Positions 53,250-61,888 of a stretch of 64,000 nucleotides of DNA are shown in pieces (the stretch's first letter is position 1; each line of letters opens with the position of its first letter). The position numbers and the translations under genes were made by a program. The notes below the pieces were generated by a model. That model saw only the letters and a program-made list of their open reading frames with translations. It was not told the origin of the DNA and did no database searches. The DNA is from CAIRDP01 sp037134895. Its GTDB lineage: Bacteria; Bacteroidota; Bacteroidia; Bacteroidales; FEN-979. The stretch lies in assembly GCA_037134895.1 (NCBI GenBank), contig JBAXLI010000002.1, forward strand, positions 62,001 through 126,000, read 5' to 3'.

Positions 53250-54838
53250 TTATAATCATACGGTTCCCCGGTAATCTCCGGCAGTTTGTCAAAATTCTCC
53301 AGGGGGGGAGGCGACGGAATGGTCCACTCAAGTGTACTGCCTCCCCATGGATTATCACCTGCCTTAGCGCCTTTTTTACTAAAAAGATTCAGAAGCATAA
53401 TGACGATCCCGATAAGCAGGATTGCTCCTCCGATGGTTGATATCTGGTGTCCAAGTGTGAACTGGGGAAGGTAATCGAAGTACCGGCGCGGCATTCCCAT
53501 CATCCCTATTACAAACTGCGGAAAATAAAGCAGGTTGAAACCAACGAACAGGAATACAAATGCTATGTTGGCCCTTTTGAAATTGTACATACGTCCGTAC
53601 ATTTTAGGATACCAGTAGTGCAGAGCGGCGAAAAAGGCAAATCCTACGCCCCCGAAAATTATATAATGAAAATGGGCCACAACATAAGAAGTATCGTGCA
53701 CATGGATATCGGTAGCAAGTGATCCCAGGCTCAGCCCGGTTAATCCGCCGATCATAAACAGAAAGATAAACCCCAGGGCATAAAGGAAAGGTGGTTTCAC
53801 CGAAATAGATCCTTTATACATGGTGGTGACCCAGTTGAATACCTTGATGGCGCTGGGCACCGCAACGAGGAAGGTGAGCAGCGAGAACACCCAGCGGGCT
53901 GTCGTACTCATGCCTGAGGTGTACATATGGTGAGCCCAAACGAAATAGCCGACAAGTGCAATGGCGATGCTCGACAAAGCGATGGCTTTATACCCGAAAA
54001 CCCTTTTCTGTGCAAAGGTTGGAATGATCTCAGTGATGACCCCCATGGCCGGCAGTATCATGATATACACCGCAGGATGAGAATAGATCCAAAACAGATG
54101 CTGATAGAGAATGGGATCGCCTCCAAGCGAGGGGTCAAAGAACCCTATCCTGAGCCAGCGCTCGGCAATGACCATCAGCAAGGTTATCCCTACAATTGGA
54201 GTAGCCAGTACCTGGATCCAGGCAGTGGCATACAGAGACCAGGGGAAGAGGGGCATCCTGAAAAAACTCATACCGGAGGCCCTCAGCCTGTGAATCGTGA
54301 CGATAAAGTTAAGTCCTGTAAGAATGGACGAGAACCCGAGCACAAAAGCACCGAAAACCGCCGCAACAACATTGGTGTGGGTCTGGGTACTGTAAGGAGC
54401 ATAAAATGTCCAGCCCGTGTCGGGCGGACCGTTACCCATGAACTGTGAAGAGAGGGCAATTGCAGCTCCAAGGATATACAGGTAAAACGAAAACAGGTTG
54501 AGCCTCGGGAAAGCCACATCGTGGGCACCTATCATCAGGGGCATCGAGAAATTGCCAAATACCGCAGCGAGCCCGGGGATCACAACGGTAAAGATCATAA
54601 TGATCCCGTGAATGGTAAAGATGCCGTTATAGGTCTGGGGGCCGAAAAACTGCTGTCCCGGCCTGAACAGCTCCAGCCTCATGGTCTCTCCCAGTATACC
54701 ACCAACCAGGAAAAACACCATCATAGCGTACATATACATCAACCCGATCCGTTTATGGTCGGTGGAGGTGAGCCAGGCAAGTATTCCCTTATACTTACCC
54801 GTGTTCTCAAGATAAGAATGCGTTATTGCTTCTGCCAT
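53246..54838 (-). CDS. coxA: Cytochrome c oxidase subunit I (A2-type heme-copper oxidase)
   Basis: A 530-residue catalytic subunit with twelve or so transmembrane helices. The helix VI region reads YSHPAVYIMILP. This YSHP form, without the glutamate of GHPEVY, is typical of A2-type oxidases. HHMYTSGM (CuB/heme region) and HVHDTSYVVAHFHY (heme ligands) are present. It reduces oxygen and pumps protons at the inner membrane. Confidence 0.96.
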   Translation of the reverse strand: MAEAITHSYLENTGKYKGILAWLTSTDHKRIGLMYMYAMMVFFLVGGILGETMRLELFRPGQQFFGPQTYNGIFTIHGIIMIFTVVIPGLAAVFGNFSMPLMIGAHDVAFPRLNLFSFYLYILGAAIALSSQFMGNGPPDTGWTFYAPYSTQTHTNVVAAVFGAFVLGFSSILTGLNFIVTIHRLRASGMSFFRMPLFPWSLYATAWIQVLATPIVGITLLMVIAERWLRIGFFDPSLGGDPILYQHLFWIYSHPAVYIMILPAMGVITEIIPTFAQKRVFGYKAIALSSIAIALVGYFVWAHHMYTSGMSTTARWVFSLLTFLVAVPSAIKVFNWVTTMYKGSISVKPPFLYALGFIFLFMIGGLTGLSLGSLATDIHVHDTSYVVAHFHYIIFGGVGFAFFAALHYWYPKMYGRMYNFKRANIAFVFLFVGFNLLYFPQFVIGMMGMPRRYFDYLPQFTLGHQISTIGGAILLIGIVIMLLNLFSKKGAKAGDNPWGGSTLEWTIPSPPPLENFDKLPEITGEPYDYK

Positions 54839-54849
54839 AATTTATGATT

Positions 54850-55635
54850 CTAATCCTTATTTCTGTTTTTTCGGTTCGAGCGTATAAGCAATGTTATGAA
54901 CAGAACGAGAGCCAGGAAAATGATGATGGTGGCACTGATCTTTGTCACTGCCAGTGTATACCGCCTGCCTTCAGGATCGTAACTGAAACAAAACTGGAGC
55001 AAACGGTTGATGGTTGGCCTCGACTGTTCCTTGCCGGCTTCGATAATTGCCATCTTTACATCAAATGGCAAAAATGTGACTCCGTAAAGGTAGCGGGTGA
55101 TTTTGCCCTTCGGACTTACGATAGTGATCACAGCGGGATGGATCCAGTCGTTGCCCTGCTTTTTGGATCTGAACCCCACTGCATTAACCACAGCGTTGAT
55201 GCTTGCACTGTCGCCTGTAAGATAAAACCATGCATTTGCATGGCTCTTGCTGTGTTTTTTCAGGAAGGTGTTTTTCTTCTGGATGGCTTTTTCGGGAGTG
55301 TCCTTGTAATTGAAACTTATAGTCACTATCTGGTAATCTTTGCCGAGTTCCATTCCCATCTTCTCGACAACCTCCGAGACACCGTCGAGTAAAGGACTGC
55401 ATAAACCGGGACAATCGAAATACACCAGAGTCAGGATCGTGGGTTTGGTGAACAGGTCACCAAGCTTCACCTGCTGATTCTGCTCATTCGTGAAAGTCAG
55501 TCCGGCTGGAATGAGGGTATCGAGATGTTCTTCGACACCGACCTCCGGACTGATCACGCTCTGGGACCGCCCGGGCAGCCAGAAAAGCAGGCAAACCACG
55601 ATGATCGTAACCCTGAAAATCAATCCGCATTTCAT
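54850..55635 (-). CDS. SCO1/SenC copper-chaperone protein
   Basis: A 261-residue protein with a signal peptide, a thioredoxin-like SCO domain with the copper-binding CPGLC motif, and an extra C-terminal transmembrane helix (about 234-252). SCO delivers copper to CuA of subunit II. It lies just upstream of subunit I. The C-terminal anchor is notable, because most SCO proteins are anchored at the N-terminus. Confidence 0.9.
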   Translation of the reverse strand: MKCGLIFRVTIIVVCLLFWLPGRSQSVISPEVGVEEHLDTLIPAGLTFTNEQNQQVKLGDLFTKPTILTLVYFDCPGLCSPLLDGVSEVVEKMGMELGKDYQIVTISFNYKDTPEKAIQKKNTFLKKHSKSHANAWFYLTGDSASINAVVNAVGFRSKKQGNDWIHPAVITIVSPKGKITRYLYGVTFLPFDVKMAIIEAGKEQSRPTINRLLQFCFSYDPEGRRYTLAVTKISATIIIFLALVLFITLLIRSNRKNRNKD

Positions 55636-55647
55636 GATCTTTATGTT

Positions 55648-56019
55648 TTAATCCTTTTTCTCGCCGTAAATTCCGGCGATGAGCAATGAGCCCCCGAGCA
55701 GGGAAGTGTCTTTGAACAGCTCTATTAAAGCCATTGTGGCCATGGATTTGTCGAACAGCATCGGTATATGGATGCTGACGATGAAGATGAACAGGAGCAG
55801 GGCCAGGAGGAGGCAGCTGAGCTTCACGAATTTTTTAATGATGATCGAAAGGCTGGCGGCAATCAATGCCAGGCCGGTTATTATCACGGTGAAACCACCT
55901 CCCGGGATGAATGAACTTACAATCCCTACATAATAACTATACATTAAAAAGTGGTTCAGGCCCAGGATCCCGAATGGGAGGGCGAACAGTATTCTTCCGA
56001 TTGTACTAAGGTGTTTCAC
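55648..56019 (-). CDS. DoxX-like small membrane protein
   Basis: A 123-residue protein with four predicted transmembrane helices, resembling the DoxX/SURF4 group (GLNHFLMYSYYVG). It is encoded within the respiratory operon between the cytochrome c and SCO genes. The function in this setting is unknown. Confidence 0.72.
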   Translation of the reverse strand: MKHLSTIGRILFALPFGILGLNHFLMYSYYVGIVSSFIPGGGFTVIITGLALIAASLSIIIKKFVKLSCLLLALLLFIFIVSIHIPMLFDKSMATMALIELFKDTSLLGGSLLIAGIYGEKKD

Positions 56020-56029
56020 TTTGCTGTTG

Positions 56030-56929
56030 TTAAGCCTGTTTGATTTTTCTCATGTCAAGGACCGAGAGAACAATATGGATGATAAAATACCATACAACCA
56101 ATACTGCAAGCACATAAGTAATGATCATCCATACCGGTGCTTTATCCCTGGTTGACCACATGGCCCTGGTATCGGTGAGGGAGGGTTTGTCGGTAGGGAC
56201 ACCAATGCTGAGGGTATCGCTGACAATAGCTTCCCGCATACTTCCTGAAGGATCGTTGACCCTTGCACCAATGATCACATTCCCAGCCTTATCTCCGGGG
56301 AGGTCCTGCGGCCAGTCGAAACCTGCATAACCGCTTTCACTTGTGGGCTTGGGATCGGTGAGTTGCATATTGCCGAAGTACCTCTGCACGAACACAATAA
56401 TTTCTGCGCCTTTAGCCGGAACAGGGCCATCCTTGGTGAGTTCGACGGCTTTTACCATGATCTTTTTCTTCAGGGTATCGTAAGTCGTTGCCAGTTTAAT
56501 ACGTTTTCCCATGGATCCGGCCATCTTTTCAGGATCAGGCTGTACATATCCTTTATGGAAGGTTCGCAGGAATGAAATAACATTCCAGCGGTCATCCTCA
56601 GTCAGGATGTTCCTGAATTCGGGCATGGGAATCTTACCGGTGGTAATCCTGAAAAACAGCTCGCCGTCTTTCTGTGTTCCGACCTTTGGTTCAGAAAGGT
56701 CTCCGGGGGAAGGCTGGATGGCTGCAAAATTCTTCTTTGAAGGAAGCCCATGGCAGCTCTGGCAGTTTTTCATATAAATGGCTTCACCCTGTTTGACCAT
56801 TTCAGGTGTGAATTTAACAAAACAGATCTTCCCTTTCTGGTCATCGGGCACAGGCCATCCGGGGTTCTGAGCCTCAACGCGCAATGCAGTCAATCCTGCA
56901 AGCAGCAGTATATAAAACAGTCTTCTCAT
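56030..56929 (-). CDS. Membrane-anchored monoheme cytochrome c subunit
   Basis: A 299-residue protein with a signal peptide, a cytochrome c domain with one CQSCHG and a distal Met ligand candidate (KIPMPEFRN), an Ig-like/beta domain of about 100 residues, and a C-terminal transmembrane helix (about 268-290). It overlaps the NrfD-type gene by 4 bp. It probably receives electrons from the Fe-S/NrfD pair and passes them to the subunit II cytochrome domain. Confidence 0.85.
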   Translation of the reverse strand: MRRLFYILLLAGLTALRVEAQNPGWPVPDDQKGKICFVKFTPEMVKQGEAIYMKNCQSCHGLPSKKNFAAIQPSPGDLSEPKVGTQKDGELFFRITTGKIPMPEFRNILTEDDRWNVISFLRTFHKGYVQPDPEKMAGSMGKRIKLATTYDTLKKKIMVKAVELTKDGPVPAKGAEIIVFVQRYFGNMQLTDPKPTSESGYAGFDWPQDLPGDKAGNVIIGARVNDPSGSMREAIVSDTLSIGVPTDKPSLTDTRAMWSTRDKAPVWMIITYVLAVLVVWYFIIHIVLSVLDMRKIKQA

Positions 56930-58245
56930 GATACGTTGCTTTTCAGTGGATCCAAACCTTTGTCTTTTGCAGTCTCCACAACCGGGATGACAGGGAAAAA
57001 TTTAGATATCAGGGTAATGATGATCAGAACCAGGATAAAACTCAGAAAGGTGATTGCAATCTCAATCATTGTTGGCGTGTATACCTTGAAATTCTGAGGT
57101 ACATGTTGTATGGGCAGGAAAGGATGTGCCATGGTGGGAACTACGATGAGATAGCGTTTGAACCAGGCTGCCACCAGTACCACAACAGAGATAAGGGTGA
57201 GAGGCAGGGGCTTGCGCATTCTGCGGAAAAGCATGAGAGCAATGGGAATCAGCAATCCGCCAACCTGTACCAGCCAGAATGTCACGGCAAAATGCCCGCT
57301 CATCAGCTCTTCCAGGTGAATGGCATCGGCCCGTTTCAGTTTGTAACCCGGGACCAGGTATTCGTTGATATTGAAATAGAGGTAAACGAAGGCGACGAGT
57401 ACCAGCACCTTGCCCATATTGTTGAAATGCAGGTCGGTGAGGTAGTCCTGCAGCTTGTAATTTTTACGGAAGAAGAACATGGCGATGATCACGGCTGCCG
57501 AACCTGCAACGAAGGCGCCTGAAACGAAGTAGGGACCGAAGATGGTGCTGTCCCAGCCCGGCCTTACGGTGAGGGCGAACAGCCAGGAAGTGACGGTGTG
57601 GATCGAAAGAGCTGCAGGGATGATCAGTATAAGCAGTATGTACATTGAGCGGTGTATGATTCGGTTCTGTTCTGGATGGTCACTCCAGTTCAGCGAAAGT
57701 ATTTTATAAACGGGCTTGAGCCATGATGGCAGGTTGGCAAAACGTTTATACAGGACGGCCATATCGGGGATCATCGGAAGGAACAGAAGCAGGAGGCTGA
57801 TGACGAAATAGGTGGTGATCACGGTCACATCCCAGAGGATGGGTGACTGGAACCTGGCATAGATGAAAACATTGGCAAGCCTTTCGGGACGCCCCATGTC
57901 CATCACGATGACCAGCCCGGCGACGGCGGCGAAGGCAACAGCGATAGTTTCTGCGATACGTGTGATGGGGTGGACCCATTTGAAGCCTATCAGTCCGAGA
58001 ACAGCGCTGATAAGCATACCGACAAGGCTGGAGGCTACGAAGAATACAAAGTTGGAAATATAAAGGCCCCAGGAAATATAGTCCCTGATGCCTGCAACGC
58101 CCAGTCCGTATTTCAGCTGCTGTATATATGCAAAGAGGCAGGCGAGGAAGGCCAGTGAAAGGAATCCCATCCATGCGAAGAACCCTTTATTTAACCTGAT
58201 ATGATGTGACAGGTCGCTGATGATCTTTTCCATAGTCTTTTCCAT
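56926..58245 (-). CDS. nrfD: NrfD/HybB/ActC-type membrane quinol subunit
   Basis: A 439-residue protein from MEKTMEKI (longer frame from 58266 overlaps the Fe-S gene), with about ten transmembrane helices. It resembles the NrfD/PsrC superfamily, including ActC of alternative complex III and HybB, which exchange electrons with menaquinol. It is encoded directly after an NrfC-like Fe-S protein and before a cytochrome c, a typical quinol-oxidising set. The symbol is by superfamily. Confidence 0.85.
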   Translation of the reverse strand: MEKTMEKIISDLSHHIRLNKGFFAWMGFLSLAFLACLFAYIQQLKYGLGVAGIRDYISWGLYISNFVFFVASSLVGMLISAVLGLIGFKWVHPITRIAETIAVAFAAVAGLVIVMDMGRPERLANVFIYARFQSPILWDVTVITTYFVISLLLLFLPMIPDMAVLYKRFANLPSWLKPVYKILSLNWSDHPEQNRIIHRSMYILLILIIPAALSIHTVTSWLFALTVRPGWDSTIFGPYFVSGAFVAGSAAVIIAMFFFRKNYKLQDYLTDLHFNNMGKVLVLVAFVYLYFNINEYLVPGYKLKRADAIHLEELMSGHFAVTFWLVQVGGLLIPIALMLFRRMRKPLPLTLISVVVLVAAWFKRYLIVVPTMAHPFLPIQHVPQNFKVYTPTMIEIAITFLSFILVLIIITLISKFFPVIPVVETAKDKGLDPLKSNVS

Positions 58246-58246
58246 G

Positions 58247-59194
58247 TTAGTCAGTAGATGGTTCAAATGGGAACAGCCTGTTCTTCGGAGGCAGGTAATA
58301 CACCCTGGGTTTGGTGCCCAGTTCGGGCATGAGCTGGTAAGCGCCGTTGTCGCGGAGAAGCTTGCTCAGGCGGACTGTTTCCTTGGTTGTTCCGTTGGTC
58401 ACAGCATCTTCGTTTTCATCGCCGAAGTAATACACCGAGTTGGGACAAGCTGCAACACAATAAGGTAGTTTGCCTTCACGGCAATGGTCAGCGCTGAACA
58501 GGCATTTGGAGATCGTTCCAAGCTTCTGGGGCACGTTCAGTTCAACATTATAGGCTTCTCCGTTATGCTTGTCGGCATCCTTCGGAGTAACCCACTGGAA
58601 AATCCTTGCCGAATACGGACAGGCAGCCATGCAGAACCTGCAACCAATGCAGCGTTCATTATCGATCAGCACGATCCCGTCGCCGCGTTTGTATGTTGCA
58701 TCGACCGGGCAAACAGCAACACATGGAGGATTGTCGCAGTGCTGGCAGTTCTTAGGCATATGGTAGGGGGCTGTCTCTGCATTGTCCTGCATTTGCAAGG
58801 TGTTGAGATGGTACTGCTCGGGCCTGAGCTGGTGGGCATCCTGGCATGCTGCGATACAACGCCTGGCATTCCTGCATTTCGAAAGATCGATGACCATGAC
58901 CCAGCGCTTCCCGGGAATTCCTTCCCTGCCTTTTTCCAGCATCAGCTTCGTGGGATTCTTTGCAAGAGCTTTCATCTCGAGTGAATCGACTTCGACCAGC
59001 TTGTTGTCCTGGGTCAGAAGTACTTTCGACTCGCCTGTAGCGGCCTTTTTCTTTTCAAAAATATTTCCCGAATATAAAGCCCCAGCCCCGGCTGCCACAC
59101 CGGCGCCGAGCAAGCCTATATTTTTCAGGAAATCTCGCCTTGAAGGTTTTGAAGGATCCTGATCATCCTTGTTGTTGACCGTATTTTCGTCCAT
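58247..59194 (-). CDS. Tat-exported Fe-S protein, NrfC/HybA/ActB-B2-like
   Basis: A 315-residue protein with a Tat signal (SRRDFLKNIG, residues 18-27) and four ferredoxin-type motifs. Set I is C107-x5-C113-x3-C117 with Ala110 where a cysteine is expected. Set II is 150, 153, 158, 162. Set III is 182, 185, 188, 192. Set IV is 231, 246, 250 with Ser234 at the usual second Cys and Cys238 nearby. So one or two clusters may be [3Fe-4S] or otherwise altered. It is the first gene of the respiratory operon. No molybdopterin subunit lies upstream. Confidence 0.86.
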   Translation of the reverse strand: MDENTVNNKDDQDPSKPSRRDFLKNIGLLGAGVAAGAGALYSGNIFEKKKAATGESKVLLTQDNKLVEVDSLEMKALAKNPTKLMLEKGREGIPGKRWVMVIDLSKCRNARRCIAACQDAHQLRPEQYHLNTLQMQDNAETAPYHMPKNCQHCDNPPCVAVCPVDATYKRGDGIVLIDNERCIGCRFCMAACPYSARIFQWVTPKDADKHNGEAYNVELNVPQKLGTISKCLFSADHCREGKLPYCVAACPNSVYYFGDENEDAVTNGTTKETVRLSKLLRDNGAYQLMPELGTKPRVYYLPPKNRLFPFEPSTD

Positions 59195-59229
59195 AAAAAG
59201 GAATTATCGATTTGAAAACGACATCTTTG

Positions 59230-59237
59230 CAAAAATA
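59230..59237 (-). promoter_or_regulatory. Putative -7 box of the respiratory operon
   Basis: On the minus strand the sequence reads TATTTTTG, matching TAnnTTTG, 35 bp upstream of the Fe-S gene start. No clear -33 TTTG is found. Confidence 0.4.
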
Positions 59238-59304
59238 TAAATAAATATTTCCTGATCTTTCTGACTTTAAAATTTATACTCAATCTAAATTCGACATTTA
59301 GGTA

Positions 59305-61797
59305 TTAAAATGGGAAAATAAGAGAAACCTTGTATGCGAAGTTATCTCCCACATTGTCAAACCCGTATGGGCCCCAACGATAAAAGGCACCTACGCCGAT
59401 CGTGTAAAGTTTAAGATTTACAATGTTATTAATCAGCAGTCCGCTTTCATAATAACCCAGGTTCATTTCCCTGGGTGTTGGATCCTGAAAGGCATACTGA
59501 TCTTTATGGTCGAGCCATCCGAAGCCGATGTTTTGCGAAATGGCAAACTCGGGATGGAACCATTTTCTTGCTTTGATCAGCAGATGCCCGAAATCATGAT
59601 AAATGAACAGGCTGGTGTATGTATTGGAAAGGAATTCGTTCATCCGCATGGTCCCAAAAGTATTCGGAGCGTAAATGGCGAACATACGATAGGTTGCATC
59701 CCCGTAATACAGGTTGCAGGCAGGGATCGGCTGGTCAACATATCCTGCACTGAACTGGAAAGAAAGCTTGCCCAGGAATTTGATATTGAACGTCTTTTTA
59801 ATCTTAAAATCAAATTTATTGTAATCGTACTCCCCATTGATGAAGCCTTTGATGCCCCGGGTATATTCAATCCATACAAGCGGGTATTTGGTGCCAAGGT
59901 TGATCCTGTTGTCGATGGTCTGGATATACTGCTCTTTGTATGCCCATTTGAAACCTGCCCTGAATTCTGTAAAAACGAACTGGTCTTTCAGCACTACTGC
60001 ATTCCCTGTGGGGACGGCGAGGTCCCAGGTTGTTGATTTCTTGAAATCATTTGAAAGCCCGACATTAAAGAGGAACCATTTAAATCCCCTGAATCCGAAA
60101 TTCATCCCGAAATGCTGGGTCCTGTCGAGTTTCAGGGTATACAGAGGCCCGAAATTACCCGAGAGGATAGATTCATAATCAAGGGGGAAAGAGACAAGCC
60201 CCGATGGAACCAGGTTGTAGTAATAATCCCCGGCAATAGTGATATCCTGGCGTTTGTTAATATAGAACAAGGCGTCAGCTCCGTATTTATTTGTTGAAAT
60301 AGCGAATGAATACTGGTAAAAACCTCCAATCCTCATCCATTTTGCCACTTTGTCGTTGGTATGTATTCCGGCACCCAGAATAAGTCCTTCGTAAGTGTTA
60401 TAGTTTATAATCTTGTTGATGTCGATATCGATGGGTCCCCAGGGCCATTTACCGGTAAGGATGGTTTGCAGGGATTTAGCGTACTTGTCGAGGTTCGCAT
60501 CTTTACCAATACTGTCAAGCACTTTATAAGTTTTCCTGTCTTTGGATGTGAGGGTGTCGACCCTGTATTGGTTCCAGAAATCCTCGGTCCTGGCGCCCGC
60601 ACCCTGGTCAACTTCCACGTCGAGGTAAGTGAATTCGCGTTTCACCAGTTCCGGGTTGAGCACGACATCTTTAATATAGGACCGGCCTTTGGCAATGAGA
60701 AAATGCCTTCCTGCCTGGAGGTTGTAAAAGGTAACATCGGTATTCAGCTGAACCGGGAACCAATTCTGCCCCTCTATCAGTTCATACATTTGCTGGATCC
60801 TTATTTGCATCCCGCTTTCCTTGGCCGGCTGTGCGATCACATTCTGGATTGCCCATTTGTTGCTCGAAATGGAGATCACTCCTTTCATCCCATCGAAATT
60901 CGTGCCTTTATGCGGTCTGAAAGATATGATGAATGTTGTATCCCTCCCTGTATACGTGGTATCTTCTATTTTAAAAAAGTACTTGCCAATTGAACCTGCG
61001 CCGATCGGGTTTACATATGAATTCTGGAAAATCGTTATAAATGGTTTGTAAAAAGAAAATGACTGGATCTGCGTCGTAAGGAACACAAAGATGGGGTCTT
61101 TGAAGCCCGACATCCGCGCAGCGATGACTTGATTATAATTTTTATCGGGATGGAGGAATTTGCGCTTTGTCACATTTTCCATAAGAAAGAGGTACTGTGA
61201 CTTGAAAAACGCCTGGGTCCTGGCCTCGTTTGTGTCGGCCATATGTTTCATGATGGAATCCTTCATGGCGGATGTGTCGGACCGCGCCATCATTCGCTTA
61301 ATCATCGCCGAGTCAACAACAACCTTCCCGGCAGTCGAATCGGTGTCGATGGTAAAAAAAGTTTTATCGTAAGATGTATATGAAAAAGACTTAAGCTTTT
61401 CCGGGTCATTCATGTCGCGGTTTTCGATGGCCAGGCGTATGATACGGTGGGCGGGATTGATACCGGGCAGGACTTCCACTTCTTTCAGTTCAAATTGTTT
61501 TGCCTGCATCTCTATCTTCAGGTTTTGAAGGTTTCCTGTGAGCGGATAAGTAAGTGGTTCATATCCAACATAGGACAGTGCAAGCGATTTCGGTTTCTTT
61601 GACCAGCGGAAGCGAAATTTCCCGTCAATGTCGGTTGTGCCCCCGAAGCCATCCTCCTGAATTATATTAACAAATGCCAGGGGCAACCCGCTGGCTTTGT
61701 CTGTGACTTTGCCGCTAACTATAAAGACGTCCTGTGAAAAGACATTGAAACCCAGGGTGAATATTGTAGCAAACAAAAGTAAAAGGCGTAATTGCAT
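59305..61797 (-). CDS. DUF5686-type outer-membrane protein with carboxypeptidase-regulatory-like domain
   Basis: An 830-residue protein with a signal peptide, an N-terminal carboxypeptidase-regulatory-like (CarboxypepD_reg) domain (VSGKVTDKASGLPLAFVNI), a long middle region and a C-terminal beta-barrel ending in VSLIFPF. DUF5686 proteins are Bacteroidota outer-membrane proteins without a known function. It is a single gene between the respiratory operon and a FadL-like gene in the opposite direction. Confidence 0.85.
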   Translation of the reverse strand: MQLRLLLLFATIFTLGFNVFSQDVFIVSGKVTDKASGLPLAFVNIIQEDGFGGTTDIDGKFRFRWSKKPKSLALSYVGYEPLTYPLTGNLQNLKIEMQAKQFELKEVEVLPGINPAHRIIRLAIENRDMNDPEKLKSFSYTSYDKTFFTIDTDSTAGKVVVDSAMIKRMMARSDTSAMKDSIMKHMADTNEARTQAFFKSQYLFLMENVTKRKFLHPDKNYNQVIAARMSGFKDPIFVFLTTQIQSFSFYKPFITIFQNSYVNPIGAGSIGKYFFKIEDTTYTGRDTTFIISFRPHKGTNFDGMKGVISISSNKWAIQNVIAQPAKESGMQIRIQQMYELIEGQNWFPVQLNTDVTFYNLQAGRHFLIAKGRSYIKDVVLNPELVKREFTYLDVEVDQGAGARTEDFWNQYRVDTLTSKDRKTYKVLDSIGKDANLDKYAKSLQTILTGKWPWGPIDIDINKIINYNTYEGLILGAGIHTNDKVAKWMRIGGFYQYSFAISTNKYGADALFYINKRQDITIAGDYYYNLVPSGLVSFPLDYESILSGNFGPLYTLKLDRTQHFGMNFGFRGFKWFLFNVGLSNDFKKSTTWDLAVPTGNAVVLKDQFVFTEFRAGFKWAYKEQYIQTIDNRINLGTKYPLVWIEYTRGIKGFINGEYDYNKFDFKIKKTFNIKFLGKLSFQFSAGYVDQPIPACNLYYGDATYRMFAIYAPNTFGTMRMNEFLSNTYTSLFIYHDFGHLLIKARKWFHPEFAISQNIGFGWLDHKDQYAFQDPTPREMNLGYYESGLLINNIVNLKLYTIGVGAFYRWGPYGFDNVGDNFAYKVSLIFPF

Positions 61798-61888
61798 TGT
61801 TCGGATAGATTTGAATGGGTAAATATACTAACATTGAATTTCGCATAAAAAAATTATGTAATTTTCTCATTCGAAAAACAATCGCCAT

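Noticed and set aside
60361..60993. A 210-codon open frame on the plus strand
   Set aside because: It is antisense to the DUF5686-type gene and lacks any domain.
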